A stretch of 64,000 nt of DNA, taken from the NCBI GenBank assembly GCA_013396635.1, contig WBMW01001654.1, forward strand, positions 1,074,225 to 1,138,224, in the 5' to 3' direction. A program made the position numbers and the translations under genes. Below the pieces are notes generated by a model, which worked only from the letters and a program-made list of their open reading frames with translations, made no database searches and was not told the origin of the DNA. Positions 1-11,165 of the stretch are shown piece after piece (the first letter of the stretch is position 1; each line of letters begins with the position of its first letter). Source of the DNA: Penelope pileata (lineage: Eukaryota; Chordata; Aves; Galliformes; Cracidae).

Positions 1-534
1 TTTGGGAATCAATACTTCCTCAGTTTATGCAGTTATTATGCAGTTTTTTCAAAATTTAAACCAAAATTCAGTTAATACAAGTAATACTGAAATGTGTTAC
101 TTGTAAGAAGTGTTTAGACATTTCAGTAACAATAAATCGTATTTGAAAATACTGAATTTTAAAAGTACCTTACTTCAGTAATAAATCATGAGTTTTGCAT
201 TTAGAATAATCATTAAAAATTAAATAAGAATATGAACAAAAATTTCAGTAATGGAAACAATTAAGGTTTACTACCAACTGAAATTTATGTAATAACAAAA
301 TAAGTTCTGATTATGTTTAATAAATCTGTCTGATCTGTTTAATAAATTCCTATTATCTTTGCCTTTTGTACTGTGGGGTTGTGTATCTGTGTAATTACAG
401 AAGGCTCCAAATGCACTTAAATTCAATCAGCAAAGAGTGAAACATTGGAGTAGCCACGCTGAAGTCAGTATATGTGCCTATGTGCATCTCTGAATAAATT
501 GTTTGAGATAGCTTTTTTTTTTTTTTTTTAATAG
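1..534 (+). other. TTC6 intron, 3' part
   Basis: AT-rich intron sequence with no repeat or gene that I recognise. It ends in a long polypyrimidine tract (17 T after GC at 511-512) followed by AATAG, a strong 3' splice site for the exon at 535. Confidence 0.6.
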
Positions 535-654
535 GCTTTGAAAGATTATGGAATTCTTCTTCTATTTGATTTGAGTAAGGAAATAGTTTTAAACGTGTTA
601 CTTAATCGTGGACTACTCTACATGGAACTTGGTGACTGTGCTAATGCATGTGAG
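535..654 (+). CDS. TTC6: TTC6 exon A (phase 0 to phase 0)
   Basis: A 120-nt, 40-codon exon beginning with codons for Ala-Leu-Lys-Asp-Tyr and ending in GAG before the donor GTACAA. It contains helix A of a TPR (NRGLLYMELGDCANA). The acceptor is a T-rich tract ending in TAG. The open frame runs on past the donor into the intron, as expected for read-through. Confidence 0.8.
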
Positions 655-3600
655 GTACAAAATCCTTCTTTGTGTAAAGCAAATTCAGAGTTTTCTCTGA
701 ATTGTGAGCCATTGCTGATATAGAGACCAATTTGCCAGGCTTTGTATTTTTTCTGAAATAGTTAGCATCCTCTTCTAATTGGTAATTTTCGTTACTTTAC
801 AATTTTCTGCCGCTACAGTTAAGCATGGGAGTTGTACAAAATTTAATAAACAAGAACATGACTTCTCCTTCTTTTTTAAAAAAATCTTTAAGTCTTTTAT
901 ATTGGATCCAAATGAGTACTAATTCATTGCAGAATCCTGAGTAAAGAGAAGTATCTAATTGATTGAGTGAACTTTTTTTTGTCTTCCTCTGTGTGTGTAA
1001 AGACTGTTTTCATTGAAAGGCAGGAAGGGTCAGATCTCAAGTCCATTGTGGACTATTAACTTTGAACTTTAGTATCTTTGTCATGTAATAGCAATGATGT
1101 CAGCATAAACATTTTAAAAATTGAGTAATATTTCTTATTTGCAAATGTAAATTAAAGAATGAATATGAACCCTGTTCCAGTAACCATAAATGTCCTACAG
1201 CAAGTGCACGCCAAAAGCTCTTTAAAGTTGGTAGACCTTGTGTAGAAATAAATACAAACTTTGCATTATTTTCAAGGATGAAATTGATCAATATTGTTAG
1301 AAAAGATACTGAGATTGTACAAGCTGATATGCAAGACCAGTAAAAGGAGACTGGGAAATGGGTCAAAACCAGCAGGATGAGCTAAAAATTATTTGAATGG
1401 ATTATATAGAAGGCAAATCTTAAAAATGGTAAATGAACAACAGACACAAAATTATAATAGCTAATTTAAGAAAAAATCAGTGATTATAAATGTACGCCTC
1501 CTAGTGTATCAGTTCTGTTATTATTTTACTGTGTTATAGAATCATGGAATGGTATATCTGTATGCACGTATAGTCTTGCTGAATTAAAGTGTAATTATTT
1601 TGTCACTGCTCAAAGTGAATGTATTTCCTGAACTGGGTACACTTTGAGGGTATGGCTTTTGGTTTAAGTAAACCAAACCTGGTCCTTGGAACTTTGATCT
1701 TGCTTTTGCTACGTTCTGTGCATAGATCAGAGTGTATACTTCAGACTACACACGTGAAGAATCACATTTGTTTTGCTGGAAATTCGTTGAAAGGCTTTGG
1801 TGGATAACAGTGTCTCCCAGTAGCTTTTTAGATTTTTATCATATAACTTCATGATAGTTTGTTTACTGAGAGGTTTTATTTTAACAAAAAATGTGTGTGT
1901 GTATATATAAAATCAGTATATCATGATGTAAATAGATTTATATTTATATATAAAGAAATACATATTTCTTTACATCATCAAAGTATTTTGCCACTTCTGT
2001 AATTCCAACATTATTAAAATCTCCTACGTTATTTTATTTTCAAAATTTGCACAAGTAGAAAATGCTTTGAGTTGTAACTCAGTGGATGCATCAGCAAAAC
2101 CACTCCTATTGCCTACTGATTTCTCCTCTATGAAGAGGCCTAAAGTGCTTCCTTACTTTGCAATTGAAATGATTGTATTTGATTTTAAAATCACTTTTAC
2201 AATTTTTACATTTGAACCACATAAATCAAAACTGCAAGCATTTTGACAATGCTCTGAAATGGGGAAAGTTAAAATCACAGAATCACAGAATTGCAGGGGT
2301 TGGAAGGGACCTCGAGAGATCATCGAGTCCAATCCCCCTGCCAGAGCAGGTTCCCTACAGCAAGTTGCACAGGTAGGCGTCCAAGCGGGTCTTGAATATC
2401 TCCAGGGAAGGAGACTCCACAACCTCCCNNNNNNNNNNNNNNNNNNNNNNNNNNNNNNNNNNNNNNNNNNNNNNNNNNNNNNNNNNNNNNNNNNNNNNNN
2501 NNNNNNNNNNNNNNNNNNNNNNNNNNNNNNNNNNNNNNNNNNNNNNNNNNNNNNNNNNNNNNNNNNNNNNNNNNNNNNNNNNNNNNNNNNNNNNNNNNNN
2601 NNNNNNNNNNNNNNNNNNNNNNNNNNNNNNNNNNNNNNNNNNNNNNNNNNNNNNNNNNNNNNNNNNNNNNNNNNNNNNNNNNNNNNNNNNNNNNNNNNNN
2701 NNNNNNNNNNNNNNNNNNNNNNNNNNNNNNNNNNNNNNNNNNNNNNNNNNNNNNNNNNNNNNNNNNNNNNNNNNNNNNNNNNNNNNNNNNNNNNNNNNNN
2801 NNNNNNNNNNNNNNNNNNNNNNNNNNNNNNNNNNNNNNNNNNNNNNNNNNNNNNNNNNNNNNNNNNNNNNNNNNNNNNNNNNNNNNNNNNNNNNNNNNNN
2901 NNNNNNNNNNNNNNNNNNNNNNNNNNNNNNNNNNNNNNNNNNNNNNNNNNNNNNNNNNNNNNNNNNNNNNNNNNNNNNNNNNNNNNNNNNNNNNTGGGAG
3001 ACAGTGCCAAAAGCCTTGCTGAAATCAAGGTAGATGACATCCACTGCTCTCCCCCAGTCTCTACCCAGCCAGTGATGTTAGGTAGAAAAAAAAAGCCCTG
3101 AAGCAGTGATTTATAATAAAAATGCTAGGATGTCATTCACTAGAACATTGTGAATAGCCCTAATGCAAACAGGAGTTTGGTTTATTGTATTATAAAAAGT
3201 AATAAAGTAATTAAATAATTTTGTTACTAGAGGAGTTCTATTGAAATTTCATAAAGCAAAATTTATTTTCAATATATATTAATTTAATAATAGCCATTGT
3301 TTCTATCAAAAACAAGCAATACCTTTCTGAGAAGTTTTTTCTTTTTTCCTGGAAATATTACCTCTAGCTCTGTAAGATGTACTGTGATATTTCATAACTT
3401 CGGAGATTTTGTTCTGTCGAAGTCTGGGTCGTAAAGTGTGAGAATAATTAAATAGACACGTGGTGCTTCTGATAGGCAGTAGCTTTGTCAGAAGTTATCT
3501 CCCTTTTTCTGTATTAGTATCAAATTGTTCAGCTGAAACCACAGTTTTAGGTGAAGTGAAACAATGTAGATTTTCATTGGTTAGTGTCTGTTCATTTTAG

Positions 3601-6600
3601 GACTTTAAAGAAGCATCATTGCATAATCCTGATGATAGCCAGATCTTTCAAGCTATTGGAATCTGCTGTTATAGGTAAGACATGCAACTTCGTTTGGTGC
3701 AGAGTAGAAAAAGAAAATAACTCCTGAAATTTGTTTTCCCATGTACTTTTTCATGTTGAGTGCACTGAGAACTGAGAGAGGGAGAAGTAGTGGAGAGGAA
3801 CATGGAAAAAAAAAAGGGAAAGAGAAGGAGGGAGAAATATTAGCATCTTCTGGTATGAAGCAATTATGTATATATAGCAGCATCAGAAGGAAATACTAGG
3901 ACCAGAAAATGTAATCAAAAGAAGGAATGAAAAAACAAAGAATTATGAGAAAGTAACACCCTTAGAGGAACGTGAATTAGCTATAAAGTTGTATTTGTTT
4001 GTTCAGGATTAGTTTGGATGCAGTTTCTGTCTAAATTGGCGCGTTGTCCTTTAAAAGCAAAGCAAAAGCCGCAATGGTTTTTCTTTTCTGAGTTTTTTAT
4101 TCTGAAATTCGTAAGTGTAGTTCCATCAAGATGAGATTTATTTTGAAAGATTAAAGTGTATCTGTTGATGCCTTAAAATAGATATAAATTGCAAGAAACA
4201 AGATGTGCATTAGTATTTTTAGTCTGCTTATCATAGTGACACTTGGAGTCAGTTATTCTTATTTCACACAAATATCACCTGTGATAAAAAGGGAATTTTA
4301 ATGACTGTCTGCCTATTAGTCTATTTTTTTCTAAGATTACTCTGTCACCTGTCACTCTATGACCTTATTTCTACTGAGGCAGTGTAGAAGTGGACATATT
4401 CAGGATTCATCAAAACTTGTGTCACCACACTTGTAGTCAAAGCACAGCTGGCTCCATCTTTCATAGTGTCTGAAGGATGCTGAACTAACACAGTAATGCT
4501 GGGTCCTGCCTCTAAGAACTGAGGATATGATTTTGGTGTTTGTGTTTATATGTAACTGTCAGAAGGAGTCACTGATAACTACGCAACACAGCTGTTACAA
4601 CCTGCTTTAAGATGCATTTGGGATCCTATCAATGCGTTTGGGATGAAGCCCAAATTTGTTTTTGCAACAAGTGGTGTGCTTGAAAAAAGCATATGGTTTA
4701 CATCCCTTTAACTCTTATGTTAGCTTAGTCTGTAATCTTTCCTCCTTCGGTAAGGAAATCAGGCTGTGCTTCAGGTAGATTCAAAACTAGTAGCTTACGT
4801 TCAAAGAACCTGTTATCTTTCAGTATTGTCTTAGTGAAATTATTTTGTGCCTGAAATTTTTGCTTTGTATATGAAGGCATCTACTAGCAATTGTTGACAT
4901 TTCAGGTATTCTGTTTCTATTTGGTATACACCAGATGTGTTAAATTTTATCCAAGGACGGAATTTTGCATTTGGCCTTCTCTTAGTCTAGAATCATCTGT
5001 CCTTAGTAGCCTGAACATCAGCTCCTTTTACCTGCTTGTTTTAACATAGTTTGGGTAGGTTTAAGAATTGGTATGAGGAAAAACAGAGAAAATCTTATTT
5101 TAGCGGTAGATCATTTATGGCTGAAACAGCTGTGTGTGAGCAGACTGCTAAAAATACGTTTGGTCATGAGATTTGGATAGCATGAATGACTCAGATATAG
5201 TCTGTACTAGAAATTGCTGAGTGCAAAAAACTGAGTACAGCAAAAGTTGAATGAGAGTTTTGCTGCTTTCTTCTTCAGATCAAGGAATTTAAACTGAAGT
5301 TTGGCTATCTTCCTTGTTATGATAACCATAAGGGAGCACATATGGAAAGCAAACATAAGAAAAAGTGTCCCTTTCAGTCAGAATCAGACTACTTTTTGAA
5401 GGCATTATGGGATAGAGTGTCTTGTTTATAAATTTTTTAAACAGAAAACAGAGCTAATATTAATATCTCTATTTTAAGACTTAAAGAGTTTGAAGAAGCT
5501 GTGAGGTCATTTAACCAGGTTCTCAAACTAGAACCCACTTCTGTGGATGCCTATATTGGACGAGGAAATTCATACATGAAAATTGGACATGAGGCTGATC
5601 TTGCACAAGCACAGAAAGATTTCTTGAAAGCGATTCACCTGAATCCGATGTGTATGAAAGCCAGAGTTTCCTTAGGATACAATTTGCAGGTAATGCACTA
5701 AAATTCATTGTCAATACTATGTATAAGCTAACAAAATGAAGTTAATATTATATGTGTATATTTTTATAACGCAAAACATTAAACAATCCATGTACTTAAG
5801 ACAGGTTGTAGTGTGTTTTTTCTTTTTAAGTCAATGGATAGACGACTTTTTTTTTTCTACACGTGTGCCTAATCTTCTTGTAGGCCTGTTCTTTATTAAT
5901 GAAATAGCAAGCAACCTTACCCTTGATTTGCGTACTTGGTTATCTGATAAATGAACATTAAGAACTGGTATATTCTGTGTGTATGAGCTGTTTACAGATT
6001 TAAGAAGTAGCAAAAAAAAAAAAAAAAATCAGTGTAAATCAATCTTACATGTTCCAAGTATCTAAAATATAACATTAGCAAATCTGCTAATATCCCTTGG
6101 AAAAGCGCTTATGTACAATGATCACTGAAAAATACTTAACTACATTGGAAATGTAATTCTATATTAGCAAAAGGATATAAGATATGATTTGACGGTATTC
6201 CTTCCTCCATGTCTAATTCCTGTGATTTACTTACTCTGATTTATTATATCCACTTATCTGAAATGTCTTGAATTGTCATAAATCTTGCCAGGAATTATTT
6301 TTTGCCAATGTAGATGAGGGACTAATGTCAGTGGCTTGTATCAGGTTTTTCTGCACAGGTGTCACAAATTTCCTTTTGCAGCGTTACTGACGCAGTTGAA
6401 TTCTAAGTAATGCTTTCATAGTGCTCTGTGAAGTACTATGCAAGAAAAAAACTGGAAGAACTATATTGGTGAGTAGGTAGGAATAGAACTTAGGTAGGAA
6501 TTAGACATCTCAGATGCAGGAGGCAATCCAGAATGTTCACATAATGGCAGGTGCTTAGTTTCCAAGGCCTAAAACTCACTAAATGCCTTTTCTTTAGCCT

Positions 6601-9600
6601 GATGGTACCTTTAGGATTTAAACATACACATATGTGGAGAAGTATTTTGATATGGGGAGCTAGATGGTTATCCTTCCACCTTTGCATAGTTATTCCATGT
6701 ATTAGATACAGTTTGCCACAGGCAAAGTGAGAACTGAAGGTGTAAGGAGAGATTTCATTAATGTGTATAAATACCTAATGGAGGAGCACAATGAAAATGG
6801 AACCAGGGTTTTCTTAATGGTGCCAGTGAAAGAACAGGAGTCAAAGGGTACTAACTGAAATATAGTAAATCTCATTTAAAAATCAGAATTTATTTTATTT
6901 TTTACTGTGAGGATAATCAAACACTGAAAGGAATTACATACAGAGGTTGTGGAGTCTCTATCCTTGGGGTTGTTCAAAACCCAGCTAGCCATAGTCCTGG
7001 GCAACCTGCGTTAGATGGCCCTGCTTCAACAGGGAGTTGGACTAGGCAATTTTCAGAGATCCCTTCCAACCTCAACCATTCTGTGAATCTATGATATAGA
7101 GGAGGTAATACTTGCAGTTAAAGCAGTTGTGACTGATATATTATTGCACAGTCGTAAAGACAATGAGTATTGCATAATTAACAAAAATCTTTGAATTCTC
7201 TTTTTACCTGCAATTTAGTTAACTGCATTTGTAAATACAAGTGTGTTTCCATATTCTGCTGTAGTTTTCTTAAGTTCTTAGTAGGCTTTTTGACGTTTCC
7301 TAAATTCCTTATTGTGGGCATATTGCAATTCATTTTAGGCCCTTGAAAAGCTTCAGAGAGCTTGGAACCAATTTACAGTTGTCATTGGTATTGATCCAAA
7401 ATGCCACATGGCATATGATGGACGAGCTTCAGTCTCTCTTCAAATGGGTGAAATTTTTTCTGCGTTTCAAGACATAAATGCTGCATTAAAGGTAGGTCTT
7501 AGCTTAAAGTGGTTTTACTATGGTTAACCTGTTTCTATGAAGCCAGCCAATACTGTACATGAACAATTGACAATTTGGATTAGAAGGTGCTGTTCATTTT
7601 TAAAAAATGATTTTGAAAAAACAGAATAAATTAATACACAAGTGTGAATTTTCACTGAATAAAAGCACCTCTGCTATTTCCTTTCAGCTTATTACCACTG
7701 CTCCACTGCTAACAAATCGGGGTATCATAAATCAGTTAATGGGACATCTATCCTGTGCTATGAAGGACTACCAACAAGCAATTTCTGTTGACCCCAACTA
7801 TGCATTAGCTTACCTCAGTGCAGCAAATATCTACTTCCATAATCATCAGTTTTCACAGGTGAGTCTTCAATCTGCCATTGTACTACCTTTGGAACACTTT
7901 TTCTTGACTCTCGAATAAATACTGTTAGTACAAAGCTGTCTTTTAATATACATAACTTGAAACTTCTTTACACGCGTTTTCATGGTCCTCTAACAGAAGA
8001 TTAATTAAACTGTAGCGATCAGTAATACGTAATTGCCCTACTACTATGCATTATAGCACTGATATGAATGAACTAAGATTCATGACAGCTAGGATACACA
8101 TCACAAAAATTTGTAATGAAGTGTGGTATCAAAATCTCACTGATGTTAAGTAAGTTCCCCCAAGCCTAATTGTTGTATGTTAAGTAACTTGCCCAGATTC
8201 ACTATAACACTATTAGAAGGAAAATGAAAAGAACCTCCTGCTGATGGGCTTCAGTCAAGAAGTCAGATCTTCTACCTGTTACCACAGTAATTTAGAGCTT
8301 GTAGTCACCAATTCTGCTTAAATACCATATGCATCTTCAAATACAGAGGAGCTGGACACTGAAATTCCTCTTGAGAGAATTCAAAAATTGAAGGCAAGGA
8401 CCATTTATTTTTCTTTGTGAGAAGGCCCTCACGCTGATTTTTTTTCCCTCTGACTTCCTGTCACGCTTCATGGACAAAAGCTCAGGCTTTTATTTGATTG
8501 GAACCTTATGGTCCAGTAGCTGTGGGAACCCTGAACCAGTATGGATGCTTCAGCACATTTGATCTATTTGAATTAATCGGTTGTAGAATTACATCTGTAA
8601 ACACTTCAGCTTGCAGTTCACATATTGAGAAATTCATCATGTATAGCACAGGCTTGGCATATGGTTTTAAACTGAGATTGTACTTCATACAGTGATTTCT
8701 TCACTGGTGTAAGAAAGTAATTTAATGGTCTTGTTTGTTTCTCTGAGTTAGACTCCTTGTTGCTCTTGAGAATTAGCTAGTCGTAGATCATAAATTCTTT
8801 GCATCTTCAAGGTCAATGCCCTGCATGTGGCTTCTCCTGTGATCCTGTAATCTCTTTTTATCTGCATCTGGAATCATTCACCAAGGCCGATCTTGGACAG
8901 ACTGTTCTTCATTTTTCCTATGTTTCTGTGATTCTATACTGTCCCTGAAGCTGTTTGTTTGTGGAGAAAGAAGTTCAGGAGTAGGTGTTGTGCTATAAAC
9001 TACTTTCTATGTTAATTCAAATTGCCCTTAGTATGTATTTCATTTCTTCTGTGCTATAACTACAATTCAGCAAAATGACCTGTTCTTTTTTCAGAAGTCT
9101 GTCTGGGTGATTATTGACGACATATTGGATGATGAGGGTTAACTCAGCTGGCTAAGCCCCACATAACCACTTGCTCAGTCCTTACCAGTGTGATGGGGAA
9201 GGGAACTGAAAGGGTAAAAAGTGAGAAAACTTGAGAGTTGAGATCATCATCTATGATGATGCTTCATCATGCATAATGGTTTCTTGGCAAGACAGACACG
9301 AGCCCAAATGTACCGCCTCTCTCCTTCTTTCTCCCAGCTTTTATTGCTGAACTCAATGTTGTATGGTGTGGAATATCACTTCAATCACTTGGGGTCAGCT
9401 GTTCTGGCAACGTTACCTCCCAGCTTTTAGTGCAGTTTATTTGCTGGCAGCACAGTGTAAGAAACAGAAGAGGCCTTGATGCCATCTGAGAACTGTTCAG
9501 CGGCAGCTGAAACATTGGTGTGTTGTCAACACCGTTTTGGTCATGAATCCAAAACATAACACCGTGCAGGCTACTATGAAAAGAATAACTCTATCTCAGT

Positions 9601-11165
9601 TAAAATGAGTACAGTGGACAAACGTAGGTGTTTTACTTCTCTCTTCTATGCACAAAGGATGTTAAACGGAGCAAGTAAACATTCCTCAAATTTTAATGGT
9701 GTGTTTTGTCTCCAATTCATGTCTTTTATAGGCCTATTGCTATTATTCCAAGGTATTACAGCTTGAGCCAAAAAATGAGTCTGCTATTATGAATCGTGCT
9801 GTTACAAATACAATCTTAAAAAATTTTGAAGAAGCAAAAGAAGACTTCGAGAAGGCAATTTGCCTCTGGCCATTCACTGCAGCAGTGTATTTGAACAGGG
9901 CAAATTTCTATAATGCATTAAAGCAATATGAACTTGCAGAAAAAGACATTTCAACAGGTAATCTTTTCCTAACTGCCATTTGGTATCATATTAACAATTG
10001 CTTGGTTGTATTTCATAATTCAGCAACTGTGTGCTTTTTTGCAAACATTTTTAGCTAGTTTGATCAGATATTATGATGTGATTAAAAAGAAAAAGTTGAA
10101 GTAAATATGCTAATTAATTCTCATCTCTCTTCCATTCTTATAACTGAAAGAATTATATAGATGAGAAGGAAAAACTGTTTCATATTATGTCGTAGCAGCT
10201 GAATATAACACTGTTCTAAATGAACCTTTTGTTCAGTTTCAAAACTGCCGAACTATGTCACTTCAAAGCTACTGCTATTCTTGGTACTAACAGGAGATCC
10301 AGCAACTCTGGATACACAGGCAACTTTTTCTCCTAGGAGCTAAAGCTGTGTTTAAACTATGTTTAATTGGTATTAGTTTTATGGAACAAAATTTAGTGAA
10401 GTGACTTTGATTTGACGATGTTTGATTGTACAGGTAGTGAACTTTCCAGAAAGAATAACTCTAGATTTTTTTTAAGTTAGTTTACTTTTCAGTGAGATTT
10501 GTCAAAATAATCTTGGTTTTCATGACTATTATTTTCATATAATTTTGGCAATGAAAATTGACTAGACTACAGAGCTGATTGCTTTTCAACTAATTTTGTC
10601 TCCAAAGCAAAACTTTAAAATAGAAGATTAAGCTTTTCATCAATTACATAAATACCTTTTATGTAACAGAGAAACTGAGGAGGGTATTGGGTTCCTTGCC
10701 GTGTTCCAGAATATAGATGATGATAGTTTTCTTCACTTTGTTTTTGCTCATGTTATAGAGGACAACATAGATTCTGCTGCTGGGGCAGAATTGAAAGTGT
10801 GGTACATAAATGACATCAAAAAGAGAACGCTATCTGAAGAATAATAGTGTAACAAAGTTGCCTACCTTTTGATGTAAAGTTATTCTAGGTAATGCTTTCT
10901 CTTGTGAAAATGTTTGGTGAAGAATTAGAATATCGACAAAAGCTTTTTGACCATGCCTCTCTTTACGTTACAAAAACAAACAAAAAATACCCTAACAAAC
11001 CCTAACACTATATTTCTTATTTTTACAGCATTGTCTATTCAACCTAATGATGCTACGATGTATAGACTTAGAGCTGATATTCGTGCTAAATTGGGTTTCA
11101 ACAAAGAATCTGTAGAAGACTACAAACAAGCAATCAGCATACAGGAACAGATTAATTACATTTGA
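535..11165 (+). CDS. TTC6: TTC6, C-terminal part (seven exons, 363 residues, 5' end outside window)
   Basis: Spliced coding region joined from 535-654, 3601-3674, 5479-5689, 7339-7491, 7688-7858, 9732-9957 and 11029-11165. The join is 1092 nt, stays open, and ends in TGA at 11163-11165. The product is almost entirely about ten back-to-back 34-residue tetratricopeptide repeats, recognisable by the NRG/GRG-x-x-Y-x-x-x-G helix A pattern and the A-x-x-D/S-F-x-x-A-I-x-x-x-P helix B pattern (for example NRGLLYMELGD, GRGNSYMKIG, KDYQQAISVDPNYA, EDFEKAICLWP). TPR superhelices are protein-interaction scaffolds; the cellular role of TTC6 is not established. The assignment to TTC6 rests on recalled resemblance of the C-terminal TPR array and on the empty region downstream, which fits TTC6-SSTR1 synteny. 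Another large TPR protein is the main alternative. All splice borders are canonical and no frameshift is seen. Confidence 0.82.
1923..1978. repeat. AT-rich inverted repeat, 10-bp arms
   Basis: Arms ATGATGTAAA (1923-1932) and TTTACATCAT (1969-1978) are exact reverse complements, separated by 36 AT-rich bases. A second short arm pair, AAAGAAAT/ATTTCTTT, is nested inside. It could form a hairpin or be the relic of a small MITE. Confidence 0.5.
2273..3078 (-). mobile_element. CR1 LINE, 3' part, antisense in TTC6 intron
   Basis: The left end shows the CR1 3' tail as reverse complement: repeated AATCACAG octamers, then the conserved TTGGAAGGGACCT block. On the minus strand the left part encodes the CR1 reverse transcriptase C-terminus (VVESPSLEIFKTRLDAYL) and the right part encodes the catalytic-region motif VIYLDFSKAF. 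The middle is a run of N from 2429 to 2994. The distance between these two landmarks is shorter than I expect in an intact CR1, so the copy is internally deleted or the gap is under-sized. Confidence 0.93.
2429..2994. other. assembly gap (566 N)
   Basis: A run of unresolved bases inside the CR1 copy. ORFs drawn across it are artefacts. Confidence 0.99.
3601..3674 (+). CDS. TTC6: TTC6 exon B (phase 0 to phase 2)
   Basis: A short 74-nt exon, 24 codons plus AG of a split arginine codon completed by A at 5479. It encodes DFKEASLHNPDDSQIF and helix A of the next TPR. The acceptor is TTCATTTTAG and the donor AG|GTAAGA is near consensus. The phase is consistent with both neighbours. Confidence 0.82.
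3675..5478 (+). other. TTC6 intron
   Basis: A 1.8-kb intron. A purine-rich stretch at about 3773-3840 is the only compositional feature. No repeat family or gene recognised. Confidence 0.6.
5479..5689 (+). CDS. TTC6: TTC6 exon C (phase 2 to phase 0)
   Basis: A 211-nt exon encoding about two TPRs, including EEAVRSFNQVLKLEPTSVDA and GRGNSYMKIGHEADLAQAQK. One repeat carries a few extra residues (HEADLAQA) between its helices. The acceptor is CTATTTTAAG and the donor CAG|GTAATG. Confidence 0.87.
5690..7338 (+). other. TTC6 intron with CR1 copy
   Basis: A 1.65-kb intron. It contains an A17 tract at 6012-6028 and a diverged sense-strand CR1 at about 6725-7095. Nothing else recognised. Confidence 0.6.
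6725..7095 (+). mobile_element. CR1 LINE 3' end, diverged, sense
   Basis: Recognisable CR1 landmarks occur in order: a decayed TGTATAAATACCTAATGGAGG segment, TTTTTTACTGTGAGGATAAT, GGAGTCTCTATCCTTGG, then CCCTTCCAACCTCAACCATT and the terminal TTCTGTGAATCTATGAT octamers at 7080-7095. Upstream parts are strongly diverged, so the left border is approximate. Confidence 0.85.
7339..7491 (+). CDS. TTC6: TTC6 exon D (phase 0 to phase 0)
   Basis: A 153-nt, 51-codon exon starting ALEKLQRAW and ending INAALK. It holds the end of one TPR (FTVVIGIDPKCH) and most of the next (AYDGRASVSLQMGEIFSAF). The acceptor is TTCATTTTAG and the donor AAG|GTAGGT. It was too short for an ORF call and is supported by frame continuity and TPR register with its neighbours. 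Confidence 0.83.
7492..7687 (+). other. TTC6 short intron
   Basis: A 196-nt intron with a good pyrimidine tract (CTATTTCCTTTCAG) before the next exon. Confidence 0.8.
7688..7858 (+). CDS. TTC6: TTC6 exon E (phase 0 to phase 0)
   Basis: A 171-nt, 57-codon exon with a complete TPR (NRGIINQLMGHLSCAMKDYQ followed by QAISVDPNYA) and helix A of the next (LAYLSAANIYFHNHQFSQ). The donor is CAG|GTGAGT, a strong consensus. Confidence 0.88.
7859..9731 (+). other. TTC6 intron with ERV LTR
   Basis: A 1.9-kb intron. It holds an antisense endogenous retroviral LTR at about 9136-9613. The remainder (7859-9135) shows nothing I recognise. Confidence 0.6.
9136..9613 (-). mobile_element. avian endogenous retrovirus LTR, antisense in TTC6 intron
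   Basis: The sequence matches my recollection of a widespread avian ERV LTR. Key blocks on the + strand are TTAACTCAGCTGGCTAAGCC (9139), GTGAGAAAACTTGAGAGTTG, TTGGGGTCAGCTGTTCTGGC, GAGGCCTTGATGCC and ATCCAAAACATAAC. The transcriptional sense is minus: a TATA-like AATAAAAG lies at 9338-9345 as reverse complement, and the 5' TG is at 9613. The part between the U3 and the 3' end is shorter than I recall, suggesting an internal deletion of roughly 100 bp. No internal retroviral gene is present. The borders are approximate and the exact subfamily is not assigned. Confidence 0.75.
9732..9957 (+). CDS. TTC6: TTC6 exon F (phase 0 to phase 1)
   Basis: A 226-nt exon encoding the end of one TPR (YYSKVLQLEPKNE), a full TPR (NRAVTNTILKNFEEAKEDFE then KAICLWPFTA) and most of another (YLNRANFYNALKQYELAEKD). 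The acceptor is GTCTTTTATAG. It ends in a single G of a split alanine codon before the donor GTAATC. Confidence 0.88.
9958..11028 (+). other. TTC6 last intron
   Basis: A 1.07-kb intron. Two copies of CCCTAAC at 10990-10996 and 11000-11006 lie 22-38 nt before the AG at 11027-11028, which is where a branch point belongs; CTAAC is an excellent branch-site word. No repeat recognised elsewhere. Confidence 0.6.
11029..11165 (+). CDS. TTC6: TTC6 terminal coding exon
   Basis: Completes the split alanine codon and encodes LSIQPNDATMYRLRADIRAK, then KLGFNKESVEDYKQAISIQE, ending QINYI and TGA at 11163-11165. This is the last TPR followed by a very short tail. The acceptor is TTATTTTTACAG. Confidence 0.88.

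Larger units (their letters stand above)
655..3600 (+). other. TTC6 intron with CR1 insertion and assembly gap
   Basis: A 2.9-kb intron, apparent size only because 566 bases are N. It contains a TG/TA dinucleotide patch near 1891-1915, an AT-rich inverted repeat at 1923-1978 and an antisense CR1 copy at 2273-3078. Otherwise nothing recognised. The acceptor side ends TTCATTTTAG. Confidence 0.6.

Noticed and set aside
1100..1366. 88-codon minus-strand ORF in the first full TTC6 intron
   Set aside because: No motif, intronic, and of a length common by chance in six frames.
1538..1560. ATAGAATCATGGAATGGT as a CR1 tail
   Set aside because: Only one degenerate octamer pair, with none of the following CR1 core sequence.
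2153..3101. Four overlapping ORFs of 213-295 codons
   Set aside because: All are mostly unknown residues from the 566-N gap. Only the CR1 pieces at the edges carry information.
8895..8940. TTTCTGTGATTCTATAC as a CR1 3' end
   Set aside because: Octamer-like, but the upstream sequence lacks the CCTTCCAACC block and other landmarks.
10990..11006. Interstitial telomere repeat
   Set aside because: Only two CCCTAA units with different spacing. A branch-point role explains them better.
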